Both the position numbers and the translations under genes were made by a program. 64,000 nt of DNA, taken from contig NZ_ADNU01000032.1 of assembly GCF_000178455.1 (NCBI RefSeq), forward strand, positions 1-64,000. The letters are read 5' to 3'. This stretch comes from Brevibacterium mcbrellneri ATCC 49030 (GTDB taxonomy: Bacteria; Actinomycetota; Actinomycetes; Actinomycetales; Brevibacteriaceae). Within the stretch, counting starts at the first letter, position 1; each line of letters starts with the position of its first letter. Positions 28,208 through 35,117 of the stretch are shown here, in pieces. The notes below the pieces were generated by a model. The model was not told where the DNA came from and made no database searches. It saw nothing but the letters and a program-made list of their open reading frames with translations.

Positions 28208-29011
28208 GTGTTTGAGCCGAACTCTCGCACATACAAAATTGTGCTCGCATCGCTAATAATCGTGTGCTTTATCGCCTTAGGCATCATCGCGTGGGACCTC
28301 ACACGCCCAAACATGGGCACCGTCTCGACTCAGCCCCAAACACAAGCCACTCAAAACACCCCCACACCCACACCGGTCGCAACTGAAGAACCAACGCAAA
28401 CAGCGACGACCTCGGCGGCCCCAAAACCCAGCCCCACCCCAGAACCAACCAAAGCGAAAGACCGCGACTTCAACACGGACGACATCCCACGAAAGGGCTC
28501 GCAAAAGTGGAACGTCAGCGAAAAACTATCCCCCATCAATCACAAAGGTAAGGACTTCCGCGTCTACATCCGCATCGAAAAAGACCTACCTTTTGACGTT
28601 GACGAAACCACCGCACGCATCATGAAAACCCTGCAAGACGAACGCGGCTGGCAGAAGGTGGACAACGTCAGATTCATCCAAGTCACCAGTCCCAAACGCG
28701 CTAATGTCACTATCAACGTGGCCACGCCCGGCACAGTCGACAAAATGTGCGCGCCCCTAAGAACACTGGGCAAACTGTCCTGCCACAACGGCAACAACGT
28801 CATGTACAACGCCGACCGCTGGGTAGACGCAACAGACGAATTCGACGACCTCGAACAGTACCGCGACTACCTGATCAACCACGAAGTCGGACACGCACTA
28901 GGCCACGGACACAAATCGTGCCCCGGCAAAGGTAAGCCTGCACCCCTCATGCAACAACAAACCAAAGGTCTACAAGGCTGCAAACCAAACGGCTGGCCCT
29001 CCGTGGCGTGA
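28208..29011 (+). CDS. DUF3152 secreted/anchored metalloprotease-like protein
   Basis: The protein has an N-terminal membrane anchor (about residues 11-32), a Pro/Thr/Gln-rich linker (about 40-85) and a C-terminal DUF3152 domain. The zinc motif [15 protein letters not shown] (HExxHxxGxxH, about residues 224-238) is complete, as in matrixin-type proteases. GTG 28208 was chosen because GGAAG lies just upstream; TTG 28190 is an alternative, adding six residues. It is convergent with the DUF1846 gene. Proteolysis outside the cell is inferred from the anchor and motif. Confidence 0.82.
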   Translation: MFEPNSRTYKIVLASLIIVCFIALGIIAWDLTRPNMGTVSTQPQTQATQNTPTPTPVATEEPTQTATTSAAPKPSPTPEPTKAKDRDFNTDDIPRKGSQKWNVSEKLSPINHKGKDFRVYIRIEKDLPFDVDETTARIMKTLQDERGWQKVDNVRFIQVTSPKRANVTINVATPGTVDKMCAPLRTLGKLSCHNGNNVMYNADRWVDATDEFDDLEQYRDYLINHEVGHALGHGHKSCPGKGKPAPLMQQQTKGLQGCKPNGWPSVA

Positions 29012-29063
29012 CCTTAGGTCTGTAACCACTCGGGCCAGCCGTCACTGGCACAAAGCCTCCACC

Positions 29064-30551
29064 CTAGCGGCGGTGGAACAAGCTCTTCCGCTGATACTTA
29101 GGTTCGCTCGTCACCTGCATATCCAAACTACGGAAGATCCCCTCATCCACTGACCCCAAAATGGTCGTGGTGTGAACATTGCACCCGCGCAACTGTGACA
29201 ACTGATCAATCGCCCGTCGCGAATCCTCACTTGTCTCAGCCGAAACAGACAACGCAATCAGCACCTCATCCGTGTGCAAACGCGGATTCAAACTACCCAA
29301 ATGCTTGGTCTTCACCGTCTGAATCGGCTTGATCGACTCTGGCGATAGCAAGTGAACATCCGGGTCAATACCCGCCAGATGCTTCAAAGCGTTCAACAAC
29401 ATGGCGGCCGAGCACCCCAGCAGATCAGACGTCTTACCCGTGACCAACGTCCCATCAGCCAACTCCATACACGAAGCAGGAGCACCTGTTTCAGCTTCCA
29501 GTTTCAACGCCGGTGCCACTACCCGAAGATCATCTGTGGTAGCCCTTGCCTTACTCATGACAATCGCAGCACGCTCAGAGAGCGTGTTGTCCCAGTCGTT
29601 GCGCGCCTCATCCACCAGGGCCTTGTAATACCGGCGCACAATCTCCTTCTTAGACGTCTCCCTGCACACCTCATCGTCGGTGATGCAGTAGCCGGCCATA
29701 TTCACACCCATGTCAGTGGGGGACTGGTACGGCGAAGAACCTGCCAGCGTCTCCAACAGCGTCTTTAACAGAGGAAACACTTCAACGTCACGGTTATAAC
29801 TGGTCACGCGTTCGCCGTATGCCTGCAAATGGAACGGGTCAATGACGTTCATGTCGTTGAGATCGACAGTGGCCGACTCATACGCCAAGTTCACTGGGTG
29901 CTCCAACGGCAGATTCCAAATGGGGAAGGTCTCGAACTTGGCGTACCCAGACTGAATGCCGCGCTTAAAGTCGTGATAGATCTGCGACAGACACGTCGCC
30001 AACTTTCCGGAACCCGGCCCAGGAGCGGTCAGCACCACAACGTCGCGTTCGGTTTCAACGTATTCGTTCAGCCCGAACCCTTCATCACTCACGATCCTGC
30101 TCACGTTTGTGGGATAGCCCGGGATCGTGCGGTGTTTGGCGACACGCAAGCCCAGACGTTCCAAACGATCAATGAATGCCTGGGCCAGCGTGTTCTCTTC
30201 ATCCATCTGTGTGACAACCACCCAGTTGACCAAGAACCCGCGCTCGCGGAACACGTCCACCAGGCGCAAAACGTCCTCTTCATAAGAGATGCCCAGGTCT
30301 GCTCTCACCTTGTGGCGGTGCAGGTCCTGGGCATTCATGGCGATGACAATCTCGATGTCGTCGGCGATGCGTTGCAGCATCTCTATTTTGTTGTCTGGAG
30401 TGAAACCGGGGAGGACACGGGAGGCGTGGTTGTCGTCGAAGAGCTTCCCACCCATTTCCAGGTAAAGCTTCCCGCCTATCTGGTCGCGCCTTTTGCGGAT
30501 ATGCTCCGACTGCATTTCGATATATCGTTCGCGATCAAAACCGGTTTTCAT
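29064..30551 (-). CDS. DUF1846 family protein
   Basis: The 495-residue product starts [18 protein letters not shown] and matches the DUF1846 family in length and in segments such as [42 protein letters not shown] and [11 protein letters not shown]. The GPGSGK string resembles a phosphate-binding loop, but the enzymatic role of the family is not established to my knowledge. The start at 30551 is set by AGGGGACGGG upstream; the frame is open for 35 more codons without support. A TATACT -10 lies at 30592-30587 on the minus strand. Confidence 0.88.
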   Translation of the reverse strand: MKTGFDRERYIEMQSEHIRKRRDQIGGKLYLEMGGKLFDDNHASRVLPGFTPDNKIEMLQRIADDIEIVIAMNAQDLHRHKVRADLGISYEEDVLRLVDVFRERGFLVNWVVVTQMDEENTLAQAFIDRLERLGLRVAKHRTIPGYPTNVSRIVSDEGFGLNEYVETERDVVVLTAPGPGSGKLATCLSQIYHDFKRGIQSGYAKFETFPIWNLPLEHPVNLAYESATVDLNDMNVIDPFHLQAYGERVTSYNRDVEVFPLLKTLLETLAGSSPYQSPTDMGVNMAGYCITDDEVCRETSKKEIVRRYYKALVDEARNDWDNTLSERAAIVMSKARATTDDLRVVAPALKLEAETGAPASCMELADGTLVTGKTSDLLGCSAAMLLNALKHLAGIDPDVHLLSPESIKPIQTVKTKHLGSLNPRLHTDEVLIALSVSAETSEDSRRAIDQLSQLRGCNVHTTTILGSVDEGIFRSLDMQVTSEPKYQRKSLFHRR

Positions 30552-30586
30552 CCCGTCCCCTTTTATGTAGTTTTTCACCGTTGATG

Positions 30587-30592
30587 AGTATA
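30587..30592 (-). promoter_or_regulatory. -10 of the DUF1846 gene
   Basis: TATACT read on the minus strand lies 36 nt upstream of the start at 30551 and is preceded by GGTT. No good -35 is visible. Confidence 0.4.
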
Positions 30593-30636
30593 AACCGGTG
30601 AGATGTTTCGTGGATGTTAAAAGGCGACACACGTGA

Positions 30637-30680
30637 GAAACACGCCCGCGACACAAACCGATGCACTTGTGGCGTGTTTC
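30637..30680. promoter_or_regulatory. 10-bp perfect inverted repeat upstream of the FNR-like gene
   Basis: GAAACACGCC (30637-30646) and GGCGTGTTTC (30671-30680) are exact reverse complements with a 24-bp spacer, located between the divergent DUF1846 and FNR-like genes. It could be an operator with widely spaced half-sites or an RNA stem. No T-run follows. Confidence 0.45.
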
Positions 30681-30710
30681 CTGGCCGCAAGCGTGGTCGG
30701 AGTTTCAACG

Positions 30711-30716
30711 TAGAGT
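30711..30716 (+). promoter_or_regulatory. -10 of the FNR-like gene, leaderless
   Basis: TAGAGT ends 6 nt before the ATG at 30723, so a leaderless transcript is predicted. The same hexamer lies 7 nt before dapA. Confidence 0.4.
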
Positions 30717-30722
30717 GGATCT

Positions 30723-31385
30723 ATGGCTCTCCCTATCTGCGTCGCGTCAGTTCCGATCTTTCAAAACCTCGATCACCAAGGTCAGGAATCGATTGCGTCG
30801 CGACTCCAGCACGTCCATTTGCAGGCCGGTGAAGCGCTTGCCATGCCGGGCGACCCTGGGGCTCTTCGCGTGGTCCGCAGTGGCCGAATCCGGCAGTCGC
30901 GGATTACTGCTAATGGCTCCGAACAGCTCCTACGTGTTCTTTCTCATGGCCAATTCACGGGAGAGCTAGCCGTGCTCACCGGCCAACCTGAGCAAGTTAT
31001 GTCGGTTGCACTCACTGACTCCGAGGTGTGTGTATTATCCGCTGCCGACCTTCGCGAAATTCTGGTGACCCACCCCAAGGTGAGTATAGAAATGATCGCC
31101 GAGGTGTCCACTCGCTTGGCACGTTCCGAAGACCAACTCACACAGATCACCGGGCGTTCGGTCTCGGCGCGTTTAGGGGAGTATTTGGCAGGGCTCGCCG
31201 AGGCGGCAAAAGGGGCTGCCTTTGAACTTCCCATGGCGAAAAAGGATCTGGCATCGTTCTTGGGCACGACGCCTGAAACGCTGTCGCGGACGTTACGTAC
31301 GTTCGCGGACAAAGGGCTTATTTCTCAGTCCGGGCGGCGCATAACAGTAAAGGAGCCCAGGCGCTTAATGCTGCTGGACTCCTAA
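30723..31385 (+). CDS. Crp/Fnr-family transcriptional regulator
   Basis: The 220-residue protein has an N-terminal cyclic-nucleotide-binding-like beta-roll (about residues 10-125), a long dimerisation helix (TSTRLARSEDQLTQITGRS-like, about 128-146) and a C-terminal winged helix (MAKKDLASFLGTTPETLSRTL, about 170-190). It lacks the N-terminal cysteine cluster of FNR; only Cys6 and one other Cys are present, so it is closer to DNR/FLP-type proteins. It faces, tail to tail, an HMA protein and a P1B ATPase whose upstream region carries a TTGAT-N4-GTCAA box. Control of metal export is the inferred role. Confidence 0.85.
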   Translation: MALPICVASVPIFQNLDHQGQESIASRLQHVHLQAGEALAMPGDPGALRVVRSGRIRQSRITANGSEQLLRVLSHGQFTGELAVLTGQPEQVMSVALTDSEVCVLSAADLREILVTHPKVSIEMIAEVSTRLARSEDQLTQITGRSVSARLGEYLAGLAEAAKGAAFELPMAKKDLASFLGTTPETLSRTLRTFADKGLISQSGRRITVKEPRRLMLLDS

Positions 31386-31400
31386 GTAGGCGACTGGGCG

Positions 31401-31616
31401 TTAGCTCACGCTTTTTACCGGATACCCCAAGTCGTCGATGATTTTGCGGATTGATGCTGCTGACGCCCGCGCTTCTTCGTGGTCGACGACGACGCGGCTC
31501 GAATTGAACTTCACGTCTACCTTCTCAACTCCGTCGACGCGGCCAACCGCGGTTTCGATCTTGGCGACACACGATGGGCATGTAAACGGTTCAGTGCGGA
31601 ATGTTGTTGTAGTCAT
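31401..31616 (-). CDS. small HMA-domain metal-binding protein
   Basis: The 71-residue protein is a single heavy-metal-associated domain with the metal-binding loop FTCPSCVAKIE (CxxC, about residues 12-15) and a final DLGYPVKSVS strand. GGAGGAAAT before ATG 31616 sets the start. It lies 25 nt after the P1B ATPase in the same orientation, so it probably acts as its soluble metal chaperone. The ATPase itself has no N-terminal HMA domain, which fits with the domain being supplied as a separate protein. Confidence 0.87.
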   Translation of the reverse strand: MTTTTFRTEPFTCPSCVAKIETAVGRVDGVEKVDVKFNSSRVVVDHEEARASAASIRKIIDDLGYPVKSVS

Positions 31617-31641
31617 ATTTCCTCCTTCAGTGTTGTTACTT

Positions 31642-33594
31642 TCAGTTAAGTTCAACAGTGGATTTCTCGCCTTGATCTGCATCAAGTTTGCGGATCTTTG
31701 CTTTAAATCGGACTAGTCGTACAGCGTTGAGCACCACCACTAACACCGAAGCTTCGTGTACCAGCATGCCCACACTCATGAACACAGCGCCTGCGACAAC
31801 TCCAACGAGAAGCGCAACCACGGTAGCGAGAGCGATAAACGTGTTTTGGCGCACGTTGCGCACGGTCGCTTGCACAAGTTGTCGCGCGTGTACGAGCTGA
31901 TCAAAACGTCCACCGGCAAGAACCACGTCTGCAGTGTCAATTGACACATCAGTGCCCGTACCCATTGCAATTCCAACGTGCGCTGCCGCGATCGCAGGAG
32001 CGTCGTTAATGCCATCACCGATCATTGCGACTTTCCGGCCCTGTGCGGTGAGTTCCTGAACCGCATCAACCTTGTGCTCCGGTAGAAGTTCCGCCTTCAC
32101 CTGATCAATGCCCAGCTCGCGCGCAACAGCAGTAGCAGTGCGGGGGTTATCGCCGGTGAGCATGACAATGTCACGGATTCCCCATTCATGCAGTTGTGAA
32201 AGCGCCTTGGCTTCCGGACGAATCGTGTCAGCCACTGCGATCATCCCGGCCAACTTACCGGCCACGATCACAAAGAACACCGTAGCGCCTGCCGTTTCTA
32301 ATTCCTGGGCCTTCTTCTCCCATGAGCCAAGCGTTACACAATACTCGTTAACCAATCTGCGTGAACCCACGGCAACTTCTGTGCCCTCAACAGTTCCGCT
32401 GATTCCAGAGCCAGCGTGAACCCGTACATCAGAAACTGTGGAGAGGGACACCTCGGCGGTGGCCTTTACAACAGCGGTACCCAACGGGTGCTCAGAAGCC
32501 GTTTCGACAGCAGCGGCCAGGCGCAAAACCTCGTGTGCGTCAGAACTGATGCCTACAACCTCGACCACGGTAGGACGGCCGTGGGTGAGCGTACCCGTCT
32601 TATCGACCACCAGCGTGTCCACTGCAGTGAGTCTTTCAACTGCATCGCCGCCTTTCAGTAACACGCCGTGCCGAGCGCCGTTACCAATCCCCGCGACCAT
32701 TGACACGGGCGTGGAAATTACCAGGGCTCCGGGACATGCAATCACCAAGAACGTCAGCGCGAAGTGCGCATCAAACGTCACTAAGAACGCAACAACCGCT
32801 AACACGATGATGGTGGGGGTGTACCAACGGGAAAAACGGTCCAAAAACCTTTGCGTGGACGATTTAGAGTCCTGAGCGTCCTCAACCAGTTCAATGATGC
32901 GAGAAAACGCGGTGTCGGAACCTACGTGTTCAGCACGAATAGTCAGAAAACCGTCAGCGACAATCGTGCCGGAAAACACCGAGTCACTGTCGTCTTTGAG
33001 AGCTGGAACGGGTTCACCGGTAATCGTGGATTCGTCGATGTGCCCACGCCCGTCGACCACGGTACCGTCGACCGGCACGCGTGAACCTGTGCGCACAACA
33101 ACGTGCTCTCCCACCTTCACGCCGGACGCGGGCACGGTGACGGTTTCACCATCACGAATTACATCCGCCTCTTGTGGGGCCATATCGATAAGGTCACTCA
33201 CCGAACGACGCGTGCGCTCCATCGACCGTGCTTCGATCCACGAGCCGAAAACGAACAGAAAGGCCACCACGCCTGCTTCAACTAACTCCCCAATTACTAG
33301 GGCGCCGGTTACGGCGATCGTCACAAGCAAGTCGATCGAAAACGTTTTATACCTAAGCGCTTGAAGAGCTGTCTTAGCGATGGGCCAACCGGCCGTCAGA
33401 GCTGCACCCAGCAGACTCACCATCTGCAGGCTTCGCCACGAAACGATGGGTATGTCTCCCGTTGCAAATGCCCAACCGCTCACAGCAGATAGGGCGGGTT
33501 CATCTACCCATTGCGCGATTCCCCATGCCACAAGTGCCAGCACTAGGAGCGCACCACTAATCAGCGAAATCCTCGCTCTAGCTTTTGAAGTCAT
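31642..33594 (-). CDS. heavy-metal-translocating P1B-type ATPase with CPG motif
   Basis: The 650-residue transporter has membrane helices, the actuator TGEP (about 192-195), phosphorylation site DKTGTLT, the SEHPLG metal-ATPase motif, TGDN and the hinge GDGINDAPA. The transmembrane metal motif is CPG (residues 287-289, ACPGALVIS) instead of the CPC of Cu and Zn/Cd ATPases, and the last helix carries HEASVLVVVLNAVRL, as in the Zn/Cd group. It lacks an N-terminal HMA domain. ATG 33594 is preceded by GAGGA at 6 nt. The substrate is uncertain: zinc or a related divalent ion is likely. Confidence 0.88.
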   Translation of the reverse strand: MTSKARARISLISGALLVLALVAWGIAQWVDEPALSAVSGWAFATGDIPIVSWRSLQMVSLLGAALTAGWPIAKTALQALRYKTFSIDLLVTIAVTGALVIGELVEAGVVAFLFVFGSWIEARSMERTRRSVSDLIDMAPQEADVIRDGETVTVPASGVKVGEHVVVRTGSRVPVDGTVVDGRGHIDESTITGEPVPALKDDSDSVFSGTIVADGFLTIRAEHVGSDTAFSRIIELVEDAQDSKSSTQRFLDRFSRWYTPTIIVLAVVAFLVTFDAHFALTFLVIACPGALVISTPVSMVAGIGNGARHGVLLKGGDAVERLTAVDTLVVDKTGTLTHGRPTVVEVVGISSDAHEVLRLAAAVETASEHPLGTAVVKATAEVSLSTVSDVRVHAGSGISGTVEGTEVAVGSRRLVNEYCVTLGSWEKKAQELETAGATVFFVIVAGKLAGMIAVADTIRPEAKALSQLHEWGIRDIVMLTGDNPRTATAVARELGIDQVKAELLPEHKVDAVQELTAQGRKVAMIGDGINDAPAIAAAHVGIAMGTGTDVSIDTADVVLAGGRFDQLVHARQLVQATVRNVRQNTFIALATVVALLVGVVAGAVFMSVGMLVHEASVLVVVLNAVRLVRFKAKIRKLDADQGEKSTVELN

Positions 33595-33650
33595 CGTCAC
33601 TCCTCTTCCTTGTTCTGTTAGCAGTACATCGAAAGAGAAGCGACCCCACC

Positions 33651-33664
33651 TTGACGTAGATCAA
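33651..33664 (-). promoter_or_regulatory. FNR/DNR-type box upstream of the metal ATPase
   Basis: On the minus strand the site reads TTGATCTACGTCAA, matching the ANR/DNR consensus TTGAT-N4-GTCAA exactly. It lies about 57 bp upstream of the ATPase start. A TAGAGA hexamer (minus strand, 33680-33675) sits just upstream of it, so binding could repress rather than activate. The Crp/Fnr-like protein encoded 2.3 kb away is the obvious candidate binder. Confidence 0.6.
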
Positions 33665-33674
33665 GAACCGTTTT

Positions 33675-33796
33675 CTCTACAATCCTTAATCAGGAGTGTA
33701 GAGTAAAGCCCACTTTTGTTCGTTTTGTTCACGTTTTCGGTCCAAAAACGGCCCATTACTCTACACAGCTAGTCCAAAGTCGCTCAGGAGTGTAGA
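33675..33796. repeat. cluster of GTGTAGA-type repeats (promoter-like)
   Basis: CAGGAGTGTAGA occurs at 33691-33702 and again at 33785-33796. GTGTAGAGTA (33696-33705) has an exact reverse complement, TACTCTACAC (33757-33766), and a further TCTCTACA lies at about 33674-33681. The core TAGAGT matches the -10 hexamers proposed for dapA and the FNR-like gene, so these may be several facing promoters, or binding sites. The region lies between the ATPase and the frameshifted secreted-protein gene. Confidence 0.45.
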
Positions 33797-33841
33797 CAAA
33801 CTCCACGAACATCTTGTGGCCAGTAACCCGAGGAGCGCCCT

Positions 33842-33881
33842 CACAAAAACGCGCGGAGAGACGTTGCGTCTCTCCGCGCGT
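33842..33881 (-). terminator. intrinsic terminator for the leftward gene at 33.9-34.8 kb
   Basis: A perfect 15-bp stem, ACGCGCGGAGAGACG/CGTCTCTCCGCGCGT with a TTG loop, is followed on the minus strand by GTTTTTGTGA. It is a strong rho-independent terminator 38 nt beyond the stop at 33920. Confidence 0.85.
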
Positions 33882-33919
33882 GCACGTGAGGTCACTGCCT
33901 GTCAAGGACACGAGAACGT

Positions 33920-34841
33920 TTAGAACACTCCAGCGTTCTTCTTGCCTCCGTCGGTCAGAGTTACACCCTTACGGGAGTCCTTCTTGTAGTCGTTGTAACC
34001 GGTTGTGTCGTCCTTGAGACGGTCAGCGTGGCTGACCTCAATGTAGTTCGAGATGCGACCCAACTTGGTCTTACCGTCACCAAAGTTCAGGTTCGCAACC
34101 AACGTTTCTTCACCTGGTTCAATCGCGTTCGACAAGGTCACCTGGAAAGTGCGAGTTGAGGTCTTCTTGTCGAAGCCGAGGTCGCGAGTGTACGCGCCGT
34201 TGAAGTGGCCAGGCGTGATGAGGCGGTCAACACCCTTCGGTCCCTTGTCAGTCTTGACCTTTACCAAGAACGAGGTCTGTGGGAACTCCTGGTAGTAAGT
34301 GTCGGAACCTACGTTCTTGACGCGTAGCGCTACAAGCCCGGCGTAGCCAGGAGCTTTACCTGCTGCAACGGTCAGGCGTGGTTCGAGGTCGTGCTTAGCC
34401 TGCTTAGCAGGCTTGGTGGTGCTGACCTTTGGAACCAAAGGTTCTTTGGTTTCGACGACACGGTCTACTGGCTTGCCAGTGCCCTTGCCACCTTCAGCGC
34501 CTGAAGGGTTGTCGTACATGCGCACGCGAACTTCGTTCTTAATGGGCGCAAAGGCAGTCCATGCGGTTGGGTTGGGCCAAGTTCCGTTTGGCTTGCAGTA
34601 CTGCTGGGTTCCGCCCATGTTGAATTCGGTGGATTCCGACTTGCTTCCGTTAACCGTCAGCGAGATGGTCTGCGAACGGCTTGTCGACTGAGTCAGTGGA
34701 ATAGGGGACTTGGTCTTGTTGTTGGTGGAGATGGTCCCAACAGGAGCCCACGAGTCTTTCACCAGCAGGGCTGGCCCCGAACAGGACTGCAAAGACCGCG
34801 GTGCCGGCCAGAGCAGCTGAAGCAGTGCGACGAATGCTCAT
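33920..34841 (-). pseudogene. secreted protein gene with a frameshift after the signal peptide
   Basis: From ATG 34841, preceded by AAAGGA, the frame encodes a clear signal peptide (MSIRRTASAALAGTAVFAVL) but then leaves the long downstream frame. The mature part (about 275 residues, from VKDSWAPVGTISTNN to the end at 33920) lies in another frame. Removing one base near the CCCC run at 34775-34778 joins the two. The mature part is beta-rich by appearance, with no motif that I recognise. It is either a real frameshift or a sequence error; the downstream frame shows no decay and has its own terminator. Confidence 0.6.
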
Positions 34842-35117
34842 TGAGAAATCCTTTACGTGAGGAGTATGGATCGTTCGTTAAGTGATTCTTGAGTCACTGT
34901 TAAGCAACGGAACCGATGTTACGCACAGGTTTACTCTTGGGTACGCTCACAAGTAACGATAGGAACAAAGCTCAGGAAACGTTAAACTTCAGGCCCCGCA
35001 ACACCGCTGCAACCACCTCGGCGAGCCCCCGCTCCAGCCACACGCACCCATATAAAAGACGCGCCCACGCAACGTGAAATCCCGGACTTTGCTACGTAAA
35101 GATTTAAGGTAAATACC
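34842..35117. promoter_or_regulatory. divergent region between the secreted-protein gene and ftsK
   Basis: The 276-bp region contains an inverted repeat AGTGATTCTTGAGTCACT (34881-34898) flanked by GTTAAG on both sides, and a CCACCTCGG copy (35013-35021). An AAGG-type site precedes the ftsK ATG. No convincing promoter hexamers were found for either gene. Confidence 0.3.

Noticed and set aside
28991-29040. GGCTGGCCC/GGGCCAGCC as a terminator between DUF3152 and DUF1846
   Set aside because: The arms are perfect, but the loop exceeds 30 nt and no T-run follows; not reported as a terminator.
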